Positions 1-6,844 of a stretch of DNA of 64,000 nt are shown one piece after another (position 1 is the stretch's first letter; each line of letters begins with the position of its first letter). The stretch covers positions 186,001 through 250,000 of the forward strand of contig NZ_BJVD01000002.1 in assembly GCF_007988965.1 (NCBI RefSeq), written 5' to 3'. The notes beneath the pieces are model-generated. The model had not been told where the DNA came from. It saw only the letters and a program-made list of their open reading frames with translations, and ran no database searches. The DNA comes from Rummeliibacillus stabekisii (GTDB taxonomy: Bacteria; Bacillota; Bacilli; Bacillales_A; Planococcaceae). The position numbers and the translations under genes were made by a program.

Positions 1-180
1 AGTAGTTAGATTATTTTCGAGTGCATAGATACCAGCTCTTTTTACAGCCTCTGGTGGCGCAAAATCAGGTTGGCCTATGGTTAAATTAATGGCATTTGGA
101 AAGTTTACTAGAAGGTTGGAAAACTTTCGAATTCCGGGCAAACCGATTCGATGGATTTGTGGATTCAATGATAATGGCAT
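1..180 (-). CDS. Aminotransferase class I/II, N-terminal part (partial)
   Basis: The first 60 codons of a gene running off the left edge. The ATG at 180 follows an AAAGAGG SD. The visible protein has the fold-type I aminotransferase N-terminus, with 'GIRKFSN' near residue 16 and 'LTIGQPDF' near residue 33, as in PatA-like enzymes. These are PLP-dependent cytoplasmic enzymes in lysine/diaminopimelate or aromatic amino acid metabolism. The PLP lysine lies outside the window, so substrate cannot be judged. It is separated from the tar genes by a terminator. Confidence 0.75.
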   Translation of the reverse strand, partial: MPLSLNPQIHRIGLPGIRKFSNLLVNFPNAINLTIGQPDFAPPEAVKRAGIYALENNLTT

Positions 181-285
181 AGCAATTCCCTCTTTCCCTA
201 ATTCTCTATCATTCCATTATAGTGTTCAATTCGGAATAGTTGAACAATTATATTTATAAAAGACGGAAAATTCTCCTAAATCCTT

Positions 286-320
286 AAAAAAGCAGACAAA
301 CAAGAAAATGTTTGTCTGCT
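286..320 (-). terminator. Rho-independent terminator of the tar operon
   Basis: An 11-bp perfect stem (291-301 with 310-320) around an 8-nt loop, followed on the minus strand by a run of six T. It begins immediately after the stop codon of the TagF/TarL-type gene. Confidence 0.9.
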
Positions 321-322
321 GC

Positions 323-1471
323 TTATTTAAACAATTGCTCAACAATGCTCTTTGCAATATGTGAGGTTTGGGAAAAATTATATTCTACCATGCGAGAGGT
401 ATCATATGATTCGCCTGTATGCCGACTGTTAATCCAATCGATCAGTGCTGACCTGCTTCTCAAAATAGCACCGTCTGAAATGTTATGAAGGTCATTATAT
501 AACCCGCGATTTTTTGTATAGGCTTCTAAGTCTGGTACATAATGCGCTAATGGCTTGTGGAATAGCGCAAATTCAAATATGGCCGAAGAATAATCAGTGA
601 TGAAAGCATCTGCCACAAGCATCCAATCATTTGTAGAAAACTGCCCGTCAACGATGATGTTGCTCGTTTTTTGAAGCACCTCGAAATGACTATGGTCAAT
701 ATACGGATGACCTACAAAGACAATTAGCTTGTCCTTGTCAAGATGTCCGGCCGTCTTGATCAACTCTTCTACGATATCGAGATCAGATTCCTTTGAGCTG
801 CTTCCAGCGCGATATGTAGGCGCAATCAGTATTTTAACCATCCCTCGCTGTTTTTCAGACAAGGTCTTTAATATCTGATCGCGCGTCTTTTCTACAAATG
901 CTTGATCGCTAAAGTAATCAATGCGCGGCACGCCAACTGGATAAATACGGTCTCTCTGCATATGAAATGCTTCTGCATAATACGGAATCATGTTTTCAGA
1001 AGATACGAATACATGGGTATAATGCGAATGGATTGGCACAACGTCTAAATAACTGCTACTTGGACCAAACTTTGTGTTGACCGTACTATAGCCAAATTTC
1101 TTAAAAGCGCCTGCTGCATGCCAAAGTTGCACTATATCTGTTTCTTTTCGAGGATTGATTAAATAAACCGGCAAGTAATAATCATCCAACAAGATAATTT
1201 TGGCATCTGCAATCATATTGATTTCCTTAAACAACTTTACGCTAATCTTGTTGTTCGGCTTGATAATATGAAATTGCAGCTCTGGGTGAGTCTTTTTCAT
1301 TTCTTCATATACTGCCTTCAAGTTGCCTTCAAGCTCGTCTTGGCGATATAAAGGAATGACAACCTTATTTGACTTTACAGACTTCCCCATGCATGCCAGA
1401 CGATAACAGCATCGATAGATCAGCCTATAAAGCGCTAATATTTTGTACTGAATGGTTCTGCCAATACCCAT
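323..1471 (-). CDS. CDP-glycerol/CDP-ribitol glycerophosphotransferase family (TagF/TarL-type)
   Basis: Wall teichoic acid polymerase or primase that transfers polyol phosphate from a CDP-polyol at the cytoplasmic membrane face. Of 382 residues, the family signatures are a 'WHAAGAFKK' block near 117, 'GHP' near 254 and 'ITDYSS' near 291. There is no long N-terminal glycosyltransferase-like extension as in full TagF. The start is uncertain. The ATG at 1471 lies 2 nt after the tarJ stop and has a weak GGAAAA. An in-frame ATG at 1507 overlaps tarJ but has no SD. Third gene of tarI-tarJ-this gene, so CDP-ribitol is the likely donor and the protein is TarK/TarL-like. Glycerol phosphate specificity cannot be excluded. 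Confidence 0.82.
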   Translation of the reverse strand: MGIGRTIQYKILALYRLIYRCCYRLACMGKSVKSNKVVIPLYRQDELEGNLKAVYEEMKKTHPELQFHIIKPNNKISVKLFKEINMIADAKIILLDDYYLPVYLINPRKETDIVQLWHAAGAFKKFGYSTVNTKFGPSSSYLDVVPIHSHYTHVFVSSENMIPYYAEAFHMQRDRIYPVGVPRIDYFSDQAFVEKTRDQILKTLSEKQRGMVKILIAPTYRAGSSSKESDLDIVEELIKTAGHLDKDKLIVFVGHPYIDHSHFEVLQKTSNIIVDGQFSTNDWMLVADAFITDYSSAIFEFALFHKPLAHYVPDLEAYTKNRGLYNDLHNISDGAILRSRSALIDWINSRHTGESYDTSRMVEYNFSQTSHIAKSIVEQLFK

Positions 1472-1473
1472 TT

Positions 1474-2499
1474 TTAGATTTTCCAGTTCATGATGGTTTT
1501 GCCCCATGAATTAGAAAGGTCTGATTCAAATGCACTAAGCGCATCTTGTACAGATGTCACGTGGAAGACTTGTCCAATTAAAGTAGCTAGATATTCAACG
1601 ATTTCTGGATGTTCTTTATAAATATCCACTGTACGTTGGAAGTCGGCCACACCGCTTCGGCTGCTACCGATAAGTGTTAATCCTTTTTCCAATACCATGC
1701 GCGTATTGATTTCTACCGGATATTCACTAACGCCAAGCAATGCAATAGAGCCTTCTGGTTTGATGACATCAATGATTTGGTCAATTGCATATTGGCTTCC
1801 CTTGCCTCCAGCACATTCGAAGGCATGATCAATTTCATAGCCTTCTGGGATATCATTAATGTAAATCGCTTCATCACAGAATGAGAATTGATTTAATTTG
1901 TAATCTGTTTTCCCAAAGATCGTCACTTTACAATCAGGATATAGTGTTTTTAAGAATAAAGATGTAATAAAACCAAGATTGCCGTCTCCCCAAACGCCGA
2001 ATGAACTGCGGCGTTTAATGGATTTTTCTTCGAAACGAGTGATAGCATGCACAGCAACAGAAACAAGTTCTGTATAGGCAGCAACATTCATATCAATATC
2101 TTGCGGCAATACAATTAAACGGTCGCGGCGGATAAATACATAATCCTGCATAAATCCATCATAGCCGCTTGATCTGAAGTGGCTTGTAGTCAAATAATTT
2201 TCTCTAATATAAGGATCTTCTTCTGTAGGCTTGTTCGGTACCATAACAACCTTTGTGCCTACAGGGAATTCATCTTGCGGGTCATAAGCGATTTCACCAA
2301 CACCCTCATGGATAAGGGCCATCGGAAGCTTTTTCTTCATTGCTTCTTCGCCGCGCGTTCCTGTGTAATAGCGTTGGTCCGCCGCACAAATAGAAAGATG
2401 TGTAGGGCGTACAACCACTTTTTCCGCTGTTATAGAGCTGTCTTTGTAAGTGACTTCAATTTGTCTTGGTGATACGAGGCGATAAATTTGGTTAATCAC
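1474..2499 (-). CDS. tarJ: Ribulose-5-phosphate reductase (TarJ)
   Basis: NADPH-dependent, zinc-containing reductase of the medium-chain dehydrogenase superfamily. It converts D-ribulose 5-phosphate to D-ribitol 5-phosphate for CDP-ribitol synthesis. The 341-residue protein has an N-terminal GroES-like catalytic domain with '[13 protein letters not shown]' near residue 35 (zinc-ligand cysteine) and 'HEGVGEI' near 64. A Rossmann half follows, with '[10 protein letters not shown]' near 168. It starts inside the tarI stop (4-nt ATGA overlap), which implies translational coupling. Length and order match TarIJ pairs of staphylococci and bacilli. Confidence 0.9.
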   Translation of the reverse strand: MINQIYRLVSPRQIEVTYKDSSITAEKVVVRPTHLSICAADQRYYTGTRGEEAMKKKLPMALIHEGVGEIAYDPQDEFPVGTKVVMVPNKPTEEDPYIRENYLTTSHFRSSGYDGFMQDYVFIRRDRLIVLPQDIDMNVAAYTELVSVAVHAITRFEEKSIKRRSSFGVWGDGNLGFITSLFLKTLYPDCKVTIFGKTDYKLNQFSFCDEAIYINDIPEGYEIDHAFECAGGKGSQYAIDQIIDVIKPEGSIALLGVSEYPVEINTRMVLEKGLTLIGSSRSGVADFQRTVDIYKEHPEIVEYLATLIGQVFHVTSVQDALSAFESDLSNSWGKTIMNWKI

Positions 2500-3209
2500 T
2501 TATCCATACTTCCTTTCAATATTGCGTTGGAAACACTTAAATCGTACGGAGTTGTCACTTTGATATTAAATGTTTCACCACGCACTAATTTGACTTGAAG
2601 ACCCTTGATGGCAAAAATTTTACACGCATCTGTAAGGATTTCTTTCTCTTCTTCGCTAAGCATACTATAAATTTGCTTTAATTTATTAATTTTAAAGGTT
2701 TGTGGGGTTTGCCCTTGATACATATGTGATCTGATTGGAATAGACGAGATATATTCGCCGTCTGTTGATTCTACAATTGTATCAATCGCACTGATAACAG
2801 TATCCACAGCATCATTTTTTAAGCCTTCTTCAATATTTTGCTCGATAATGCGGTGCGTCAAGAAAGGTCTTACCGCATCATGTGTAATGATGATATCTTC
2901 ATCGCTGACCGGCGAAACGCTTTCAATATATGAAATGATGTTCATGATGGTATCGTTACGATCTGTGCCGCCTTCGATTACTTTAATGTTTGGCATTGTT
3001 AGACCATATTTCACTAATGTATCGGTAGTGTGACGTATCCACTCTTTTGGAGTTGCAACAATAATAGTATCGATTTTTTTATTTAGTATAAACTTCTCAA
3101 TTGTGTGGATAATGATTGGTTTTTCATTTAAGTGTAAAAATTGCTTTGGCATTGGCACATTGCCCATTCGCGTGCCTTTTCCGCCTGCTAGTATTCCAGC
3201 ATAAATCAT
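2496..3209 (-). CDS. tarI: D-ribitol-5-phosphate cytidylyltransferase (TarI)
   Basis: Forms CDP-ribitol from CTP and ribitol 5-phosphate for poly(ribitol phosphate) teichoic acid; IspD/TarI superfamily. The 237-residue protein begins with the nucleotide-binding motif '[10 protein letters not shown]' (7-16). 'HDAVRPF' in the middle binds the metal and substrate, and 'QTPQTF' is typical of this family. The ATG at 3209 has an AAGAGG SD; upstream in-frame sequence does not look like protein. First gene of the tar cluster. IspD is the closest alternative, but pairing with tarJ decides for TarI. Confidence 0.92.
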   Translation of the reverse strand: MIYAGILAGGKGTRMGNVPMPKQFLHLNEKPIIIHTIEKFILNKKIDTIIVATPKEWIRHTTDTLVKYGLTMPNIKVIEGGTDRNDTIMNIISYIESVSPVSDEDIIITHDAVRPFLTHRIIEQNIEEGLKNDAVDTVISAIDTIVESTDGEYISSIPIRSHMYQGQTPQTFKINKLKQIYSMLSEEEKEILTDACKIFAIKGLQVKLVRGETFNIKVTTPYDLSVSNAILKGSMDK

Positions 3210-3245
3210 TTGTATAGCACCTCTTCTTATTTGAAATTCCGGCAC

Positions 3246-3747
3246 TAGCCGGTATGCATTATGCTACATTATTACCTTGTCGTATTGGCACTAATTGTAG
3301 CATATTTTCATTGTATGTTCTACTAGCGCCAAATAGCTCTAAATTGCTTGATCATTCTTACATGACGTATAGATTAGGATAGGGTTCGCTCTTTTCATCT
3401 TAGTTATACAAAATCTTCTTCATACTGCCTCTCAAAAGATAAAAACAATGCATTGTCTATTGAATCGAACCTTTGTTCTTTGTTATAATGAAACGTAAGT
3501 TCGGTGAGTATGAGATAACAGATAGCTCTGCTCAACGAATTATATATTTTTAAAAATTAATTGGAAAATTTTCTTATAAAAGGTTTAGTATTTGTTTATT
3601 TGGATATTTATTAAGGTGTTGGAAATTATTTTTGAACCTTTCATTTCTTTAGCAATTGAACCAAAATAGTTATAAATTAACCTAATCTTTATGATAGAAC
3701 TATTATTCATAAAAAAGTTTTCGACAAATTTCGATATTTCTGTCTTC
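3246..3747. other. Intergenic stretch between tarI and the DnaA-box cluster
   Basis: AT-rich, with no convincing ORF on either strand. The minus strand just upstream of tarI should hold the tar promoter, but no pair of hexamers stands out. On the plus strand one promoter-like pair is visible at 3460-3489. Confidence 0.5.
3460..3489 (+). promoter_or_regulatory. Putative sigma-A promoter
   Basis: TTGAAT, an 18-bp gap and a perfect TATAAT. It points toward the DnaA boxes and sda, about 480 bp downstream, with no ORF between. It could start a long sda leader or an untranslated RNA. Confidence 0.4.
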
Positions 3748-3847
3748 TGTGGATAAGTTTATACACAATGTCCACACTCATAGTCAAGTGGTTTCCTATT
3801 TTTCCACACAGTTTAATCACACCTTATCCACTATTTCTTGTGGATAA
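3748..3847. promoter_or_regulatory. DnaA-box cluster upstream of sda
   Basis: Within 100 bp there are two perfect 9-mers in reverse orientation (TGTGGATAA at 3748 and 3839). Also present are TTATACACA at 3759, and the one-mismatch boxes TTTTCCACA at 3800 and TTATCCACT at 3824. A weaker ATGTCCACA lies at 3768. In B. subtilis the sda promoter carries a DnaA-box cluster through which DnaA activates sda. Confidence 0.85.
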
Positions 3848-3971
3848 AGGGCATATTGTTTTGCTGGAAGCGATTTGTTAAATTAGGTGTACACCCAAGC
3901 AACCTACAATAATATTCTTTCGTTTGACCATATAGAACCAGCATTTTCAAAAAAAAGAAGGAGGGAAGTTT

Positions 3972-4157
3972 ATGGATACATTATCAGACAAATTATTGGT
4001 TCAAGCATATAAAGATGCCAAAAGAAACAATTTGAACCCTGAATTCATCCGCATTCTTGAGGAAGAAATTCATCATCGTGTGCTTCGGAAAGTCTTATCC
4101 AACTCACAGGGCAGGGATATGTTGTTTGATGAAGAATCCCTGATGGAGATTCAGTAA
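3972..4157 (+). CDS. sda: Sporulation checkpoint inhibitor Sda
   Basis: Small helical-hairpin protein that binds the dimerisation domain of sporulation histidine kinases such as KinA. It blocks phosphate flow to Spo0F and Spo0A while replication is perturbed. Residues 4-40 carry the family pattern: 'LSDKLLVQAY' (helix 1), 'NLNPEFIRILEEEI' (helix 2), then a basic turn. The protein is 61 residues, with an acidic C-terminal extension of about 16 residues absent from the short B. subtilis form. The start has a strong GGAGGG SD. The DnaA-box cluster ends 125 bp upstream, as expected for a DnaA-activated gene. Confidence 0.88.
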   Translation: MDTLSDKLLVQAYKDAKRNNLNPEFIRILEEEIHHRVLRKVLSNSQGRDMLFDEESLMEIQ

Positions 4158-4391
4158 CTCCGTAACCGCTTACCTATACTCCGGTAGCGTTCAGTTACTG
4201 ACTCCATATACCTGCCGTCTGATGATTTCCTCCATTGTCCTTCACTCAATTTTATTTTTAACTTCTTTTATTCTGTGTTTTACACCAATGCATATACACC
4301 ACTATTCCATCGACCCTTTCTGTCATTAGTCACAAAAGGTCTTAACTCTTCATATCTATGAGTAAGGCAGTGTGAAGACGGAGGGATTGGG

Positions 4392-4508
4392 ATGAGAGGG
4401 TTGTGGAAACGTTTAGGTTTCGACTTTATGGATGCCGTCATATGGGTTTATTGTTGTTTCCTCGCCATACTATTAATCTTGCTATTTATCCTTCTCTTAA
4501 TTGGATAA
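4392..4508 (+). CDS. Small single-span membrane protein (38 aa)
   Basis: A 38-residue ORF with a GGAGGG SD 6 nt before the ATG. It has a basic, amphipathic start (MRGLWKRLGFDF) and then one hydrophobic segment over residues 15-37 ending in G. Family unrecognised. It lies between sda and a terminator and may share the sda transcript or have its own promoter. The ideal SD and the basic-then-hydrophobic layout support translation; size and lack of a family keep confidence moderate. Confidence 0.55.
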   Translation: MRGLWKRLGFDFMDAVIWVYCCFLAILLILLFILLLIG

Positions 4509-4548
4509 TGTTCCCCTAATTATAATAGATAATTTTTTTATATAGCAA

Positions 4549-4578
4549 AAGCACCCAATCTTTAGAGATTAGGTGCTT
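4549..4578. terminator. Bidirectional terminator
   Basis: Stem of AAGCACC and GGTGCTT extended by AATC/GATT, with T-rich flanks on both sides. It separates the small plus-strand ORF from the convergent IDEAL-domain gene. Confidence 0.7.
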
Positions 4579-4592
4579 CTTAATTGTTTAAC

Positions 4593-5060
4593 TTATTGTT
4601 CAACCTGTGCGTCCTCCATTGGTGCGATCTCTTTTGCAAGAGTATAGAATAACTCTTCATCTCGCTCTGCTAGTGCTTTGTCAATCAACTGTAAGCGATT
4701 AATGTCTTCCAGTTCTTTTATCAGCAAATCCATCTCTGAAGGGGCGCTCAGCTGTTCATCTCTTTTTAATTCAAGATCATCTAATATTAACTCCAAATGT
4801 TTATTTACATCCGATGTTAACATCAATTCATGTAAGGGCAATCGAAGAAAACGGCTGCCTTTTTGAAATACAAAGACTTCTGACAAATTCTCGATGCGCA
4901 AAGTGGATAAATTAATCACAATTTCCTTACCTTCTATAGGGATGAAATGAAATACTTCTTCGTCCTTTATTATGGAGAAATATTGATAGGCAAAAACCAT
5001 TTTGAGCCTTGCGCCATCTCGCTTTGTGTAGAATGGTTCCATTCTTTTCACTTCCAACAT
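4593..5060 (-). CDS. IDEAL domain-containing protein
   Basis: 155 residues. The C-terminal part (about 121-146, 'LIDKALAERDEELFYTLAKEI' region) matches the IDEAL motif, a short helical module at the C-terminus of several Bacillales proteins of uncertain role. The N-terminal 75 residues look like a small beta-rich domain. No signal or membrane segment. The start has a strong AAGGAGGGG SD. Divergent from ywqB. Function not known; some IDEAL proteins act as adaptors for regulated proteolysis. Confidence 0.7.
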   Translation of the reverse strand: MLEVKRMEPFYTKRDGARLKMVFAYQYFSIIKDEEVFHFIPIEGKEIVINLSTLRIENLSEVFVFQKGSRFLRLPLHELMLTSDVNKHLELILDDLELKRDEQLSAPSEMDLLIKELEDINRLQLIDKALAERDEELFYTLAKEIAPMEDAQVEQ

Positions 5061-5211
5061 TCTATTCCCCTCCTTATAAGGAATATTCTGATTATTAACA
5101 ATATATCATGTAACCTTTAATCATGACACAAAAATCTTTGTCGCCTTTTCTGAATGTTTTTAAATTCATTTGCACAATTATGAAGGCTTTTGGCGAAACG
5201 GTTCAAAGGCA

Positions 5212-5241
5212 TTTACGGCAGACCTTAAATAGCGATATAAT
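5212..5241 (+). promoter_or_regulatory. Putative sigma-A promoter of ywqB-ywqA
   Basis: TTTACG, an 18-bp gap and a perfect TATAAT, ending 31 bp before the ywqB start. Confidence 0.6.
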
Positions 5242-5272
5242 GAAAGGAAAGTTTTTTTCAGGAGCGATCACT

Positions 5273-6844
5273 ATGAATATGAATATTTCTGAAGTGGCCA
5301 ACAGATATGAAGGCTTTATACGCAATCAAATGGCCGAAATAGCTTTACAACTTCATGCCAGCGATGCTGAGGATGAAGAATTAGTACGGCGTGCAGCCTT
5401 TTTGGCGCGCCATAATTATGTGAAAATCAACACGTTTAGCGAAACACAAAATACAATTCAATTTGTGGTGCAAGACGCTATGCCAACACTAGTTCAATTA
5501 AACATGAATACTGATCGCATATCATGCAACTGTCCAAGAGAAATATGGTGCCGCCATAAAGTGGCAGCCATTTTTGTTCTGTATCAATATATTGACTCTT
5601 TATCAGACTGGCTAGATAACTTCCGCAGAAGTAAATCTACACAGCTTCATCTCCTAAAAGATGAACGGTCGCCTGAATCTTGGTTAGCTCTAGTAGAAAG
5701 AGTGTATAAGGCCAACTTATTTCGTCAAACATCGCTCACTCCATACTTGCTGGAGAGTATTTTTCAAGATATGCAGCGCCAAGTTTTTCGTGAGACGCCT
5801 CTCGAACGCGAATGGCAAAGTTTGTTTAAGCTTTTCACACATATGGCACTAGTAATTCATACGTGGAAGCACTTAGAAGATGTCCATAAATCCTATGGTG
5901 GCTATATCATTCGCTTTATCGATAACGAAAAGGAAAATATTAGGGAGCATATACGGACGACTTCTTCAAAATCCCGTCTTTTTGCAACAGATCCATTTTA
6001 CGATACACTTCAGGCGATGGTTCGCCGATTTACTTTGCAGGAAAAGGGCTTTTTTGGACATCGTTTAATGATTTACAAGAACTTCTGGGAATCAATGTTT
6101 AACGAAAAAGCGAGACGTGAGAATGAGCTACAAACAATCCGGCAAACTACGCAAGTAGCGGATGATGTTCGTATTGAAAGCATAGAGTCTATGTTTTATA
6201 TTATGCTGAAAAATTATGAGGAACTAGGTCGTGAGCTTTCGAAGATGAACTCGGAAGACCTGCTGCTATGGCTCGACTTGGCTCAATTTGCCGCACACAA
6301 TAACGATTATGAAGCACTTTCAATGATTTTGCGTACAATGCTTCCTCACTTAGATACTTTTATAAATAACCATATTTCAATTCGTTACCGCCCAAACTTT
6401 GTGGGGGCTTTCCATAGGCTATGTTCTTATATCAATCTTAATGACGAAGAAGCGGAAGTTTTATTTGCAGCAGCAGGCACGTATGGGTTGCAGCCCTATT
6501 CGCTCTTTTTAGTTGAACGCGGTCGATTCACTGAATGGTCGGCACTTCATCACCGCTTCCCTTCCTCACTCGGATATCTGGAAAATTGCGGTCTCAAAAC
6601 AGTCGTAGAGCAAAAACCGGAAGTACTTTTGCCGCTATACCATTCTTTGGCGATGAATGAATTGGGCCAAAAATCCCGTCAGCATTATAAACAGGCAGTA
6701 CAAGTATGGAAAAAAATGAAGACCGCTGCCAAAAAAAGCGGAAAGAACGAGTTTTGGAATCAATACATCGACCAAACGAAAAAGCAATATAAGCGCCTGC
6801 GAGCATTGCAAGAAGAAATCGAGAAAGGAAACCTCAAGCTATGA
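5273..6844 (+). CDS. ywqB: SWIM zinc-finger protein (YwqB-like)
   Basis: 523 residues with a SWIM zinc finger at C85-x-C87...C93-x-H95, followed by a long helical region. The ATG at 5273 has CAGGAG at the correct distance; the longer in-frame start at 5123 lies upstream of the promoter. SWIM domains bind DNA or proteins. Its stop overlaps the start of the SNF2 helicase by 4 nt, so the two are probably made in equal amounts and act together. B. subtilis has the same ywqB/ywqA pair. Biochemical role unknown; association with DNA repair or chromatin-like remodelling is inference. Confidence 0.8.
   Translation: MNMNISEVANRYEGFIRNQMAEIALQLHASDAEDEELVRRAAFLARHNYVKINTFSETQNTIQFVVQDAMPTLVQLNMNTDRISCNCPREIWCRHKVAAIFVLYQYIDSLSDWLDNFRRSKSTQLHLLKDERSPESWLALVERVYKANLFRQTSLTPYLLESIFQDMQRQVFRETPLEREWQSLFKLFTHMALVIHTWKHLEDVHKSYGGYIIRFIDNEKENIREHIRTTSSKSRLFATDPFYDTLQAMVRRFTLQEKGFFGHRLMIYKNFWESMFNEKARRENELQTIRQTTQVADDVRIESIESMFYIMLKNYEELGRELSKMNSEDLLLWLDLAQFAAHNNDYEALSMILRTMLPHLDTFINNHISIRYRPNFVGAFHRLCSYINLNDEEAEVLFAAAGTYGLQPYSLFLVERGRFTEWSALHHRFPSSLGYLENCGLKTVVEQKPEVLLPLYHSLAMNELGQKSRQHYKQAVQVWKKMKTAAKKSGKNEFWNQYIDQTKKQYKRLRALQEEIEKGNLKL

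Noticed and set aside
4158-4210. Terminator after sda
   Set aside because: A GCTTACC/GGTAGCG hairpin is present but imperfect and lacks a T run.
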